A stretch of 64,000 nucleotides of DNA from Amphritea pacifica (GCF_016924145.1 NZ_JAFFZO010000003.1:62001-126000); one strand, 5' to 3'; positions 1 to 9,134 are shown, counted from the first letter of the stretch. Notes: generated from the letters alone by a model not told the origin. Translations and numbers: made by a program.

Positions 1-1174
1 CTTTAACCAGCCCGGCATTCTCGATGCCAGCGGTAATATCGCAGATGCGGCAACGGTTGATGCCGCCATCAAACTGGGCATGGCATCAACTATCTTTCAC
101 TGGGGACTGCACCCCTGGGCATGTTACAGCGTTGTCGCGCTCGCTCTGGGTATCTTCGCCTACAACAAGGGGTTGCCACTGACGATCCGTTCCGCTTTCT
201 ACCCGATTCTGGGGGAGCGGGTCTGGGGTTGGCCAGGCCACCTGCTGGATTCCCTGGCAGCGCTGGCGACACTGGCGGGACTGGCAACATCCCTCGGCTA
301 TGGCTCATCACAGGCGGCTGCCGGTTTGCACTACGTGTTTGGCATTGAGGCCACCGTTGAGCTTCAGGTATCGATTATTATCGTGGTAACCGGGCTGGCG
401 ATCACTTCCGTTGTCCGGGGTCTTGATGGTGGCGTGAAAATACTGTCTGAGGCCAATATGCTGTTGGCGCTTGCGCTGTTCCTGTTTGTGCTCATCTTTG
501 GGGCCACCTCCGGTATCCTTGGAATCTTTGTCGACGGACTGGTCGCCTATGGTGTCAATCTGCCAGCGCTCTCCAACTGGGTAGGCCGTGACGACGGCTA
601 CTATTTCCACGGCTGGACCACCTTTTACTGGGCCTGGTGGATCGCCTGGTCTCCTTTTGTGGGTATGTTTATCGCACGGGTATCACTGGGTCGCTCTGTT
701 CGTGAGTTTATTATCTGTGTATTGCTGATACCGACGCTTGCCTGTGTTATGTGGATGGCCGTGTTCGGTGGCACCGCGATCAGCCAGTTGGTTAATGACG
801 GTTACACCGGCGTCCAGCAGACTATCGCCAACTGGACGCCGGAACTATCGTTATTCCATATGCTTGAGCTGCTGCCGCTGCCGCTGTTTACTTCAGTCGT
901 TGGTATTGTGCTGGTGCTGGTGTTCTTTGTAACGTCGTCTGACTCTGGCTCACTGGTTGTCGATACGATTTGTGCCGGCGGGAAGGTCGATGCGCCGATG
1001 CCGCAGCGTGTTTTCTGGGCCAGCTTCGAGGGGCTGATCGCTATCGCATTGCTGCTGGGAGGCGGACTGGGATCTCTGCAGGCACTGGCGATCGCTACAG
1101 GCTTCCCGTTCGCCATCGTGACCGTTTCGATGTGTTACTGTATCTGGCAGGGGCTGCGTACAGAACCTGTTTGA
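1..1174 (+). CDS. BCCT family betaine/choline/carnitine transporter, 5'-truncated by window edge
   Basis: Inner-membrane transporter for quaternary ammonium compatible solutes such as betaine or choline. The reading frame is open from base 2, so the start lies outside the window; an internal Met at base 80 is not the real start. The visible 390 or so residues are almost all hydrophobic helices and include the family's HWGLHPWA segment and a Trp-rich stretch (WTTFYWAWWIAWSPFVGMF, around base 615) that is the substrate-binding helix of BCCT proteins. The C-terminus ends soon after the last helix (GLRTEPV), without a long cytosolic regulatory tail like that of BetP. Coupling ion and exact substrate cannot be read from the sequence. 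A hairpin terminator follows 30 bases downstream. Confidence 0.93.
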   Translation, partial: FNQPGILDASGNIADAATVDAAIKLGMASTIFHWGLHPWACYSVVALALGIFAYNKGLPLTIRSAFYPILGERVWGWPGHLLDSLAALATLAGLATSLGYGSSQAAAGLHYVFGIEATVELQVSIIIVVTGLAITSVVRGLDGGVKILSEANMLLALALFLFVLIFGATSGILGIFVDGLVAYGVNLPALSNWVGRDDGYYFHGWTTFYWAWWIAWSPFVGMFIARVSLGRSVREFIICVLLIPTLACVMWMAVFGGTAISQLVNDGYTGVQQTIANWTPELSLFHMLELLPLPLFTSVVGIVLVLVFFVTSSDSGSLVVDTICAGGKVDAPMPQRVFWASFEGLIAIALLLGGGLGSLQALAIATGFPFAIVTVSMCYCIWQGLRTEPV

Positions 1175-1205
1175 TAAGGTCATGCTTGATAAGGTCATTA
1201 AAGCG

Positions 1206-1235
1206 ATCCGGCTGGCATCCGTCAGCCGGATTTTT
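1206..1235 (+). terminator. Rho-independent terminator of the BCCT gene
   Basis: Perfect 9-bp stem ATCCGGCTG / CAGCCGGAT (1206-1214 and 1223-1231) with an 8-base loop, then a run of T. It lies just after the BCCT stop codon. A small direct repeat (TTGATAAGGTCAT twice, about 1172-1199) sits between stop and stem. Confidence 0.8.
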
Positions 1236-1345
1236 GATGGCCTCACCATCTTAACCGGTGAGTACTCTGCTACATTTCTGCCGGTGTTTAAATCGTCCTA
1301 TATGGCCGCTGACCGCTTTTTTATATACTCAGGCGCAGATCATAT

Positions 1346-2608
1346 TTATGCCCTGACCACTGGCAACTGATCCCAGCGGGTCGTGTAAGCGGGAGAAAGG
1401 TGATTGCGCTGCATCTGCCAGCCGCTGCTGAGCAGCTCTCCGGCAAAGCGAACCTGGCCCAGACCGCTGTGATTGATATTGTCGACAGTCTGCATCAGCC
1501 GCATCGCAGCAGGTGATTCCGGCGCTTCAAACAGAGAGGGCTGGAAGTGTCCCGGCAGATAGAGATCAGACAGCATAAGCCCCGCTTTCATATAGCGATG
1601 ACCGGGCTGCCAGATCGACTTCAGCAATCGTAGTGCCGTGGCTGTCAGTCGCCGGGAGTCCGCGCTTGGGACGCCCAGAATGCGACTGGCACTGTTGCTG
1701 TAGAACCTCTCGTGCTGGCTATGAGGGTTGGTGCGGATAAACACCGTTACAACTCTGGCCAGGTGGTTTTGCTCCCGCAGTTTCTCCGCGGCCCGGGCTG
1801 AATACTGGGCGATAGCTGAACGCATATCGTTATATTCGGTAATCCGGTGAGAGAACGAGCGACTGCAGAGGATCTGTTGCCTGGGCGGCGGACACGCTTC
1901 CAGCTCCATGCAGGGCTGACCATTCAACTCTCGCACGGTGCGTTCCAGGGTGACAGAGTAGTGGCTGCGAATCCAGGCGGGAGAGCAATCTGCCAGCGCC
2001 AGAGCAGTTGTGACTCCCTGCTGCTCCAGACGGCGTGATAAACGCCTTCCAACCCCCCAGACCTCTCGTAGCGGCATAAGACCCAGCAGCCGATGCTGTC
2101 GCTGCGGATCGCTCAGATCGACTACGCCCTGTGTGGCGGGATACTGTTTCGCGGCATGATTGGCCAGCTTTGCCAGGGTTTTGGTCGGGGCGATACCCAC
2201 TGAGACATGGATGCCGGTATATTGATAGACCCGTCGCTTTATCTGTAGTCCGTATTCGACCAGCGAAAAGTGGGGGGCAAGCCCGCTCAGGTCGAGAAAT
2301 GCTTCATCGATTGAATAGACCTCTACTGCGGGCGCTTCCTGCTCCAGAATGGTCATCACCCGGGCAGAGATATCGCCATACAGGGCATAGTTGGAGGAGA
2401 ATACCGCCACATTTTCCCGGTCGATCTGCTCCTGCACCTGAAACAGCGGCACCGCCATTTTGATACCCAGCCGTTTCGCTTCAGCGCTGCGGGCCACCAC
2501 GCAGCCATCATTATTGGACAGCACCACAATCGGACGGCCTTGCAGGTCCGGCCGGAACAGTCGCTCACAGCTGGCGTAGAAGTTATTGCAGTCGACCAGA
2601 GCAAACAC
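1346..2608 (-). CDS. umuC: DNA polymerase V catalytic subunit UmuC
   Basis: Y-family translesion polymerase, active with processed UmuD' during the SOS response. The 420-residue protein has the usual family length. The N-terminus has the LVDCNNFYASCE motif with metal-binding Asp6, and the palm motif SIDEAFLDL gives Asp101 and Glu102, the same positions as in E. coli UmuC. A QPSLF segment near residue 358 resembles the beta-clamp binding site (QLNLF in E. coli). The start lies 7 bases after the umuD stop, so the two form an operon driven by the LexA-boxed promoter at 3070-3089. All catalytic residues I can check are intact, so an active error-prone polymerase is expected. Confidence 0.97.
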   Translation of the reverse strand: MFALVDCNNFYASCERLFRPDLQGRPIVVLSNNDGCVVARSAEAKRLGIKMAVPLFQVQEQIDRENVAVFSSNYALYGDISARVMTILEQEAPAVEVYSIDEAFLDLSGLAPHFSLVEYGLQIKRRVYQYTGIHVSVGIAPTKTLAKLANHAAKQYPATQGVVDLSDPQRQHRLLGLMPLREVWGVGRRLSRRLEQQGVTTALALADCSPAWIRSHYSVTLERTVRELNGQPCMELEACPPPRQQILCSRSFSHRITEYNDMRSAIAQYSARAAEKLREQNHLARVVTVFIRTNPHSQHERFYSNSASRILGVPSADSRRLTATALRLLKSIWQPGHRYMKAGLMLSDLYLPGHFQPSLFEAPESPAAMRLMQTVDNINHSGLGQVRFAGELLSSGWQMQRNHLSPAYTTRWDQLPVVRA

Positions 2609-2615
2609 CGGATAA

Positions 2616-3053
2616 CTAGCCTCGCTGCCGCACCGGGTGAATCACGGTGGTGACCACACCAAACAGCTCCAGGGTGCTGTCCGGACCAAAATGGATCGGA
2701 GCGTAAGCCGGATTATGCGCCAGTAACTGCAGTGCAGGGCGGGTGCGCAGCTCTTTGACGGTAAACTCGCCATTAACACAGGCGATCACAATATCGCCAT
2801 CCACCGCTTTCAGCGAGCGGTCGACTACCAGAATATCGCCGGAAAAGATGCCGGAGCCCTGCATCGAATCACCCTCTGCACGCACAAAATAGGTGGCGGC
2901 CGGGTGGCGGATGCAAAGCTCATTCAGATCCAGTGTACGCTCAATGTAATCCTGCGCCGGAGAGGGGAAACCCGCCGTAACGGCGTTCATGAATAGCGGC
3001 AGCGCAACCGATGAAGCGGGGTGCAGATAGCGCCCCAGTAATGTAATAGCCAT
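2616..3053 (-). CDS. umuD: UmuD, self-cleaving polymerase V accessory protein
   Basis: SOS mutagenesis protein of the LexA/S24 peptidase family; RecA-ssDNA filaments trigger its self-cleavage to UmuD', which partners UmuC. The 145 residues contain the catalytic Ser in GDSMQGSGI (Ser63) and Lys in FTVKEL (Lys100), with the family's 37-residue separation. The predicted cleavage bond is Ala27-Gly28 in TAGF, equivalent to Cys-Gly in E. coli UmuD. No DNA-binding domain precedes it, which separates it from LexA. First gene of umuDC; the LexA box lies 17 bases upstream of the start codon. Confidence 0.96.
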   Translation of the reverse strand: MAITLLGRYLHPASSVALPLFMNAVTAGFPSPAQDYIERTLDLNELCIRHPAATYFVRAEGDSMQGSGIFSGDILVVDRSLKAVDGDIVIACVNGEFTVKELRTRPALQLLAHNPAYAPIHFGPDSTLELFGVVTTVIHPVRQRG

Positions 3054-3069
3054 AGCAAAACAGACACCA

Positions 3070-3089
3070 TACTGTATATATAGACAGTA
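3070..3089. promoter_or_regulatory. LexA (SOS) box of umuDC
   Basis: TACTGTATATATAGACAGTA: CTG-N10-CAG with the flanking TA/TA and alternating AT core of the gammaproteobacterial LexA consensus, one mismatch from a perfect palindrome. Placed directly upstream of umuD, where it would overlap the promoter. Strong match, so tight LexA repression of umuDC is expected. Confidence 0.95.
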
Positions 3090-3152
3090 TAGTAGTAGCC
3101 CCTGACTGGCGAGTAAAGCAGTTAATGATCTGATCTATAAGCTTGTACTATT

Positions 3153-3169
3153 AATACATAATACATATT
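3153..3169. repeat. 17-bp intergenic repeat, copy 1
   Basis: AATACATAATACATATT between umuD and the Mpo1-like gene; the identical 17-mer occurs at 44782-44798 in another divergent intergenic region. Internally it is a tandem of ATACATA. Could be a regulator site or an AT-rich coincidence. Confidence 0.4.
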
Positions 3170-3293
3170 TTGTGCTTTTATGATTAAGGCCCGGTGACGT
3201 TCAGTCAGCCCGCAATTGTCAGTAAAACTGAAGCGATTCGTCAGTGTCATAACGAGCCGTTCTGATAGATTACAAAACAAAAAAGGCTCAGTT

Positions 3294-3746
3294 ATGTCGA
3301 CAACCCGCGTCCAGCTTCTGCTCACCGAATATGGGAGCAGCCACCAAAACCCCGCCAATAAAGCGATCCACCGGGTGATGGTGCCACTGATCTATCTGTC
3401 TCTTGTAGCGCTTTTATGGGGGATTTCAATCGCAAGCATCAATGCTGCGCTGCTGCTCAGTATTCCGGCAATGATCTACTACCTGATGCTGTCCTTCAGA
3501 TTGGGGGCAGGGATGCTGCTGTTTAATATAATCTGCCTGGCGCTTTGCTGGCTGGCTGAGATCTATATACCCATCGCGCTACGGAAAATTGCCGTTGGGT
3601 TATTTATTCCTGCCTGGATATTTCAGTTTATAGGTCACAATATTGAAGGCCGGAAGCCCTCTTTTTTCAGAGATATTCAGTTCCTGCTGATCGGCCCCAT
3701 GTGGCTGATGTCAGCACTTTATCGCCGACTGGGAGTTGACGTGTAG
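3294..3746 (+). CDS. Mpo1-like / DUF962 membrane protein
   Basis: Member of the YGL010w/Mpo1 family (DUF962); yeast Mpo1 is an iron-dependent dioxygenase acting on 2-hydroxy fatty acids. The 150-residue product keeps the family's polar signature: YGSSHQNPANKAIH near the N-terminus and QFIGHNIEGRKPS near residue 120, supplying conserved His residues that would bind iron, with four hydrophobic segments between and after. I chose ATG 3294 because the protein then begins at the family's usual point; an in-frame extension to 3216 adds 26 poorly conserved residues. Substrate in this organism is unknown. Divergent from umuDC, no obvious operon partner. Confidence 0.85.
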   Translation: MSTTRVQLLLTEYGSSHQNPANKAIHRVMVPLIYLSLVALLWGISIASINAALLLSIPAMIYYLMLSFRLGAGMLLFNIICLALCWLAEIYIPIALRKIAVGLFIPAWIFQFIGHNIEGRKPSFFRDIQFLLIGPMWLMSALYRRLGVDV

Positions 3747-3983
3747 CGGCGTATCTCAACGGGATATAAGCAGGGAGTGAAGGTGGGTATATCCCCCTGA
3801 ATTGCCCAATAAATAAAAGCTATCAAAAGTTAATCTGATTTATTGGTTATTAATATATCCGACTGTTTTTTTAACAAAAATAAATGATATTTAGGCAGGT
3901 ATTCTACAGCGCTTTATCTGCCTGAATCTTCAATGGCTTAAGGCGTAAAATAGAGTGGCGGGCTTTTCGAGTGTGTTGAATTC

Positions 3984-4223
3984 TTAACGTTTTTTAAGCG
4001 GCTGAGTAGTTGCTGAAAGGGCTTTTTCTCCGGCAAGCGTAAGACGGTAACGAAAGCGGGTTGGCATGATGGGCAGCGTTATCGATCTGATCGATTCAAC
4101 CAGCCCTCTGGTTATCAGCGGCTGCAACTCGGACGGCATAAGTGAGACATTATCAAAATCACCCTGGCGCACTTTCTTCAGCAACCTTATTTCGTCCGCA
4201 GTTATAATGGAGTTATGTTTCAT
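3984..4223 (-). CDS. Small hypothetical protein, winged-helix-like
   Basis: 79 residues, not recognised. The sequence (ADEIRLLKKVRQGDF, LQPLITRGLVES, RYRLTLAGEKAL) has the pattern of a small winged-helix domain: helix, recognition-type helix, then a beta-wing ending in LTLAGEKAL as in MarR-like and phage regulators. A good ribosome site (GGGAGAA) precedes the ATG. It lies 64 bases downstream of kdpE on the same strand, so it may be cotranscribed with the potassium module. Confidence 0.55.
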   Translation of the reverse strand: MKHNSIITADEIRLLKKVRQGDFDNVSLMPSELQPLITRGLVESIRSITLPIMPTRFRYRLTLAGEKALSATTQPLKKR

Positions 4224-4287
4224 CGGGTTCTCCCTGGCATCGCCGTTATACAGTCAGATGCAGTGCTTTCCCTTTAGGGTTCTCTCT

Positions 4288-4998
4288 TTACGGGTGTTGC
4301 TTCTCCAGCCCCTGTTTTTCGATGCCGATAAAGCGGTAACCAACCCCCGCTTCGGTTTCGATATAGTGGGGATTGGTGGGATCATCTTCCAGTTTGCTTC
4401 GCAGCCGCCCGATAAAAATACGCAGGTAGTGGGTGTCCTTGGTATGGTGAGCCCCCCAGATCTCCCGCAACAGGTGTTGCTGGGTGAGAATACGGCCCGG
4501 ATAGCTGATCAGCATCTGTAGCAGTTCAAACTCCTTTTTAGAGAGATGCACATCTTCCCCGTTCAGGGCAACCCGGCGATTGAGCAGGTCCACCACCAGG
4601 CGGCCATCATCATAGCCCGTGGGCGGCACCTCAATACCGGAAAATGTACGCAACACCGCCCGAATCCGCGCCAGCAGCTCATTGACACCAAAGGGCTTTT
4701 CAACATAATCGTTGCAGCCGCTGTCGAGAGCCATCACTTTCTCCCGCTCACTGTCACGCACCGAAAGCACGATCACCGGACCTTTAAAGAAATCCCGCAG
4801 GCTTTTTAACACCTCCTGACCATCCATATCGGGTAGTCCCAGATCGAGAATAATCATATCCGGCGCGTCAAGTGCTGCGGCCTTGAGGCCTTTGGCGCCA
4901 TCCTCCGCTTCCAGAATAGAGTAGCCCTGGGAGCTAAGGCTTATATTGAGAAAACGCCGGATTTGGGGTTCGTCATCAATCACCAGTATACGTGTCAT
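4288..4998 (-). CDS. kdpE: KdpE-type OmpR-family response regulator
   Basis: DNA-binding response regulator, about 236 residues. The receiver has the acidic pair (VIDDEPQ), phospho-acceptor Asp in IILDLGLPDMDG and the conserved Lys in YVEKPFG. The C-terminal OmpR winged helix is typical of KdpE (LSKKEFELL, GVGYRF). The frame stays open upstream to 5349 but that part is antisense to kdpD; the real start is ATG 4998 or the adjacent ATG 5001, overlapping the kdpD 3' end by about 25 bases, which implies translational coupling. There is no kdpFABC here; the linked transporter gene is trkH, so the likely target is Trk-type potassium uptake (inference). Confidence 0.92.
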   Translation of the reverse strand: MTRILVIDDEPQIRRFLNISLSSQGYSILEAEDGAKGLKAAALDAPDMIILDLGLPDMDGQEVLKSLRDFFKGPVIVLSVRDSEREKVMALDSGCNDYVEKPFGVNELLARIRAVLRTFSGIEVPPTGYDDGRLVVDLLNRRVALNGEDVHLSKKEFELLQMLISYPGRILTQQHLLREIWGAHHTKDTHYLRIFIGRLRSKLEDDPTNPHYIETEAGVGYRFIGIEKQGLEKQHP

Positions 4999-6478
4999 CA
5001 TCGTCGCTCTTTGAGGATAATTGGGTTTCAGGAAGGGGCAGGGACAGTCGCAGCGTGGTACCCGAAGTAGAATCGCTTTCAAACACCGAAGCACTGCCTC
5101 CGTGGGCCCCCAGAATGCCCTGACATATCGCCAGCCCCAGCCCTGTGCCAGCGGGATACTGGTCGCCGTGAGCCATGGTAAAGAACATATCAAAGATACT
5201 GTCCCAGGATTCAGGTGGTATTCCGGGCCCCTCATCGTGAATATCGATATGCAGCTGAGTATCCGCAGTGAATGCACTGACCGTGATCGCCGTACCCGGA
5301 GGCGCAAAACGGATCGCATTTTCCAGCACATTGAACAGTGCCTGCTCAATCAGCGCCGGATGCACATAGAGAAGTGGCATCTCGGGGGGCAGGCTGATAT
5401 CCACCGTGACGTCCTGCAATAGAGGCTTACTGCGTTTGATAACCACGCTGAGAATATCATCAAGCCCCACCCAGTCGCGATCCAGAGTCAGTTCGCCATG
5501 CCCCAGCCGGGTCATATCCAGCAATTTCTGGATATAGCGATTCAGTCGCTGAGCCTCACTGAGAGTATTCTGTAGCAGTTCATCCTGCTGTGCCTGATCC
5601 AACGCGTCCCTCAGCTCTATCAGGCTGGAGACAGAACCGATCATCGTTGCCAGCGGAGTCCGAAGATCATGGGAGATAGAAGAGAGCAGTGCGGAGCGTA
5701 GCTGTTCCCGCTCTTTGACAGTGATCTCCTGCTGCAGGGTTTCACTCAGCACGACGCGGCTCCAGGCCAGCCGTGCCAGCCCGATAAAACCATCCAGACC
5801 AGAGCGCTGCAAGGAGGTCAGCGGCGCATCTGACTCAATTTTCAACAACCCCATACAGCCACGATGATTATTAAAAGCCACCAGCACCCGGGCTTTATCC
5901 TCTTTGAAAATAACCTCGGTGGCCGCGCTGGCGATATGCGGTGAGCTCAGTCCATATTTAGCGGTCAGCGACGTCAGCTCATCACTGCCCGGATAGTACG
6001 TCTGGGTTGTAAAACTGAAGCACTGAGTCAGATGCTGGGCCAGAGTTTTCATCACAGAAGGCCCGTTAACGCAGGCGGACAACTCCTGTGCCAGCAGCAT
6101 CTGCTGCTGATTCCAGCGACTGCTGTCTTCCAGAGCGATCACTTTTTCCCGCAGCCGTGCCGCGAGGTGCCCGGTTACCACTGCCACAAATATCAGCAGT
6201 GTGACCGTGAGAATATCCTCTTGATGCACCATAAAAAAGGTGAAATGGGGTTCTGTATGAAAGAAGTTGTAGGTGAGAAAACTCAATACGGCGCAAACCA
6301 GTGCCGGTTTTACCCGGGTTGTCACTGCCGTTAACAATACTCCGGCCAGGTAGATCATGGCGTAGTTTGCTTTCGGCAATACAGGGGATAATACCCAGGA
6401 GATCAGGGTCGCGATCAGCGGCGCTAACCAGGGCATGGTCCAGACTAAGCAGCGTTCTCGAATATTGGGTAATCCCAT
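4976..6478 (-). CDS. Short KdpD-like sensor histidine kinase lacking the N-terminal KdpD domains
   Basis: Membrane sensor kinase of 500 residues equal to the C-terminal half of KdpD. Residues 10-105 form four closely spaced transmembrane helices of the DUF4118 type (including FLTYNFFHTEPHFTF), followed by a GAF-like region (125-240), the H-box SSISHDLRTPLATM with His270, and an HATPase_c domain (FNVLENAIRFAP N-box, DEGPGIP, GTGLGLAI). The roughly 400-residue cytosolic KdpD sensor with its Walker motif and USP domain is absent. The stop overlaps kdpE, and the start lies 7 bases after the trkH stop, so trkH-kinase-kdpE is one operon. Confidence 0.9.
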   Translation of the reverse strand: MGLPNIRERCLVWTMPWLAPLIATLISWVLSPVLPKANYAMIYLAGVLLTAVTTRVKPALVCAVLSFLTYNFFHTEPHFTFFMVHQEDILTVTLLIFVAVVTGHLAARLREKVIALEDSSRWNQQQMLLAQELSACVNGPSVMKTLAQHLTQCFSFTTQTYYPGSDELTSLTAKYGLSSPHIASAATEVIFKEDKARVLVAFNNHRGCMGLLKIESDAPLTSLQRSGLDGFIGLARLAWSRVVLSETLQQEITVKEREQLRSALLSSISHDLRTPLATMIGSVSSLIELRDALDQAQQDELLQNTLSEAQRLNRYIQKLLDMTRLGHGELTLDRDWVGLDDILSVVIKRSKPLLQDVTVDISLPPEMPLLYVHPALIEQALFNVLENAIRFAPPGTAITVSAFTADTQLHIDIHDEGPGIPPESWDSIFDMFFTMAHGDQYPAGTGLGLAICQGILGAHGGSASVFESDSTSGTTLRLSLPLPETQLSSKSDDDDTYTGD

Positions 6479-6485
6479 GATTTAG

Positions 6486-7937
6486 TTATCCTTTCCAGAA
6501 AACCGGTGAGAATAACACTATAACAGTCAGTAGCTCCAAACGCCCCAGAATCATCGCAAAAGAGAGTATCCATTTACCCAGATCGGGAAGGGGCTCAAAG
6601 CTGCCCGCCGGGCCGATAATATCGCCAAGGCCCGGGCCAACATTGGTCAGAGCGGTAGCCGCTCCGGTAAAGCTGGTAACAAAATCGATGCCGATAGCGG
6701 TCAGTAGCAGGGTGGTAATGGCCAGCGCCAGAAAGAACATAAAGGAGAACGCCACCGCCGAAAAGATAATATCGTCATGCACCAGCTTGCCATTGTAATG
6801 GATGGCAAATACGCCGCGGGGGTGAACCAGCTTGCGGAACTGATCCCCCAGAAATGAAAACGACAGCTGAAAGCGGAAGATTTTCATCCCCCCGGCAGTG
6901 GAGCCCGAACAGCCGCCGATAAAGGTCACGATAAAAAACAGAGCGATACTGAATTCTCCCCAGAGGGTGTAATCAGATGATGCATAACCGGTGGTGGTGA
7001 TCACCGATGTAACATTGAATGCTGTGTGCGTCAGCGCTTCAAAAAACGGCATCGTGTCGGTAATCATCAGTTGCGCCGTCAGAATTGCGACCAGCCCGGT
7101 GACAATCATTAAAAACCCCTTTACCTGCTGATCCGACAAGCTTTTGAAGGAGGGGTTAACCAGAAAACGGATAAACAGCGTGAATGGCAGGCCACCCAGC
7201 AGCATAAAGAAGACTGAAACCCAGAGAATCATCGGGCCAAATCGTCCCATGGAACGATCATCGGTGGCATAGCCTCCGGTCGACACGGTAGTGAACGCGT
7301 GGTTTATCGCATCAAAGGCGTTCATCCCGGCAATCCAGTAACTCACCGCACAGAGGGTGGTGATCAGCAGATAACTGAACAGCAGCGTTCTGGCCAACTC
7401 ATGAAAGCGGGGCAGGGACTTTTCCGCCCAGTCCGATGACTCGGTCTGGAACAGACGCATACCACCGATACGCAGAAAGGGGAGGATGGTCACCGCCATA
7501 CCGATCACCCCCAGACCGCCAACCCATTGCAACAGCGATCGCCACAGCAGCAGACTGGGTGGGAGGTCCTGCAAACCACTCAACACCGTAGAGCCGGTAG
7601 TGGTAATACCGGAGACCGACTCAAACACCGCATCAGAGAGTGAGAGCGGGTGATGGCAGAGCATCAGAGGCAGCGCGCCAAGAAACGACAGCAGCATCCA
7701 GCTAGAGCTGGTCAGCAGGTAGAGCTGGCGTGATGTCAGGGTAAAGGATGAAGATCTGAACAGCAGAATCAGAACAATGCCGAGCATAATACTGAGCCCG
7801 GCAGAGAGAAGAAAAGGGATCATTTCCGGATCATGGCTGATGAAAAAGGCATAGCCTGCCGGTATCAGCATCAGCGCTGCCATTATCAATGACAATACCC
7901 CGCAAACATACAGGACAGGGCGAAAGAGCTTAATCAT
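6486..7937 (-). CDS. trkH: TrkH-type potassium uptake channel subunit
   Basis: Inner-membrane K+ translocating subunit of the Trk system, working with the NAD-binding gating protein TrkA, which is not in this window. The 483-residue length is standard. The four pore loops are recognisable, including FESVSGITTTGSTVL, FTTVSTGGYAT and FNVTSVITTTGY, with the filter glycines. First gene of an operon with a short KdpD-like kinase and KdpE. A GAGGTAG ribosome site precedes the ATG. Confidence 0.95.
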   Translation of the reverse strand: MIKLFRPVLYVCGVLSLIMAALMLIPAGYAFFISHDPEMIPFLLSAGLSIMLGIVLILLFRSSSFTLTSRQLYLLTSSSWMLLSFLGALPLMLCHHPLSLSDAVFESVSGITTTGSTVLSGLQDLPPSLLLWRSLLQWVGGLGVIGMAVTILPFLRIGGMRLFQTESSDWAEKSLPRFHELARTLLFSYLLITTLCAVSYWIAGMNAFDAINHAFTTVSTGGYATDDRSMGRFGPMILWVSVFFMLLGGLPFTLFIRFLVNPSFKSLSDQQVKGFLMIVTGLVAILTAQLMITDTMPFFEALTHTAFNVTSVITTTGYASSDYTLWGEFSIALFFIVTFIGGCSGSTAGGMKIFRFQLSFSFLGDQFRKLVHPRGVFAIHYNGKLVHDDIIFSAVAFSFMFFLALAITTLLLTAIGIDFVTSFTGAATALTNVGPGLGDIIGPAGSFEPLPDLGKWILSFAMILGRLELLTVIVLFSPVFWKG

Positions 7938-8237
7938 TGCAGTGCTACCTCAAGAATCCATACCTTAATTATCCGCCCAACTGCTGTAAATATTCGATTG
8001 TGAAAACAGCATCGGGACGTAAATTTTCCGTAAATATGCGGCTAAACACTGCAATTAAAATCTGCAACAATAGCGCTCTGTCTCTATCGAACTTTATTTA
8101 TTTACCCCTATATCATGACGCGCCATTAATTTAATCTTCGATGATAAAATATCAGTGACGACAGGTCTCCCCATCTAGGCTTTTTCCTCTCCGATACTCT
8201 CATAGATAACAATCACAACGCCAGGTAATCACACTTG

Positions 8238-9134
8238 ATGAAAAACAGTTCGCAGGCCGCTGCCAACATGAAAGGTTGTCTCTTTATGCTCCTGGCGATG
8301 GCGGCATTTTCGCTGGAGGATATGTTCATAAAAAGCGCCGTTGCCGTTGTGCCACTCGGATATGCAGTGCTTGCATTTGGCATTGGTGGCGCTTTGACAT
8401 TCCTCTGTCTGATGAAGTCCAGAGGCGAGTCAACCGTGCCGCCGGATATCCTCAGCAGGGCGATGCTGGTTCGGGTGATCTGCGAGATCATCGGTCGCTC
8501 ATTTTTTGCTCTGGCGATTATCTTAATGCCGCTTTCCAGTGCTTCGGCCATACTTCAGGCACCCCCCCTGGTGGTTGTGCTGGGGGCGGCGGTTTACATG
8601 AATGAAAAGATCTCTGCATCGCACTGGCTGGCGATCTTTGCAGGCTTTCTCGGAGTGCTGATGATTGTCCGGCCCGGTCCGGCGGACTTTAATCCCGCTT
8701 CTCTGTTTGCGGTGGCCAGCACACTGGGCTTCGCCGGTAGCGACCTGGCCACCCGGGCTGCATCACCCAAACTATCCAATTATCAATTGGGTTTCTATGG
8801 CTTTCTGGTGCTGATAGCGTCAGGCGGCTGCCTGTCACTTATCGAAAATAAAACCTTTGCTATCGATTCCTCCTCGGCGGTACAGATAGCCGCAGCGATC
8901 CTGTTTGGTGTGATCGCCTACAACGCTCTGACCATCGCCATGCGTTCCGGCTCAATCTCCGTCGTTGCACCGTTTCGCTATTCTCGGGTCATCTTTGCTC
9001 TGATTCTGGGGATAGTTATATTTGACGAACAACCCGACCTGATGACGCTGTCAGGTACCTTAGTAATTGTTATCAGCGGTATCTTCATTCTCTATAGCCG
9101 TCGCTTAAAACGGGCGATCGCCGGGCGCAATTAA
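8238..9134 (+). CDS. DMT superfamily (EamA) transporter
   Basis: Inner-membrane drug/metabolite transporter of about 298 residues with ten predicted helices in two EamA repeats; the first repeat ends around LGVLMIVRPGP and the second around IVISGIFILYSRR. The GFLGVLMIVRPG motif is typical of RhaT/EamA exporters of the S-adenosylmethionine-transporter-like subgroup. A TTG at 8235 directly precedes ATG 8238; I prefer the ATG. Substrate unknown. Stands alone, with about 300 bases of AT-rich intergenic DNA upstream. Confidence 0.88.
   Translation: MKNSSQAAANMKGCLFMLLAMAAFSLEDMFIKSAVAVVPLGYAVLAFGIGGALTFLCLMKSRGESTVPPDILSRAMLVRVICEIIGRSFFALAIILMPLSSASAILQAPPLVVVLGAAVYMNEKISASHWLAIFAGFLGVLMIVRPGPADFNPASLFAVASTLGFAGSDLATRAASPKLSNYQLGFYGFLVLIASGGCLSLIENKTFAIDSSSAVQIAAAILFGVIAYNALTIAMRSGSISVVAPFRYSRVIFALILGIVIFDEQPDLMTLSGTLVIVISGIFILYSRRLKRAIAGRN

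Noticed and set aside
4999-5349. N-terminal extension of kdpE (117 codons)
   Set aside because: It is antisense-frame sequence inside kdpD, with Cys/Arg-rich composition; KdpE family proteins start at the MTRILVIDDEP segment.
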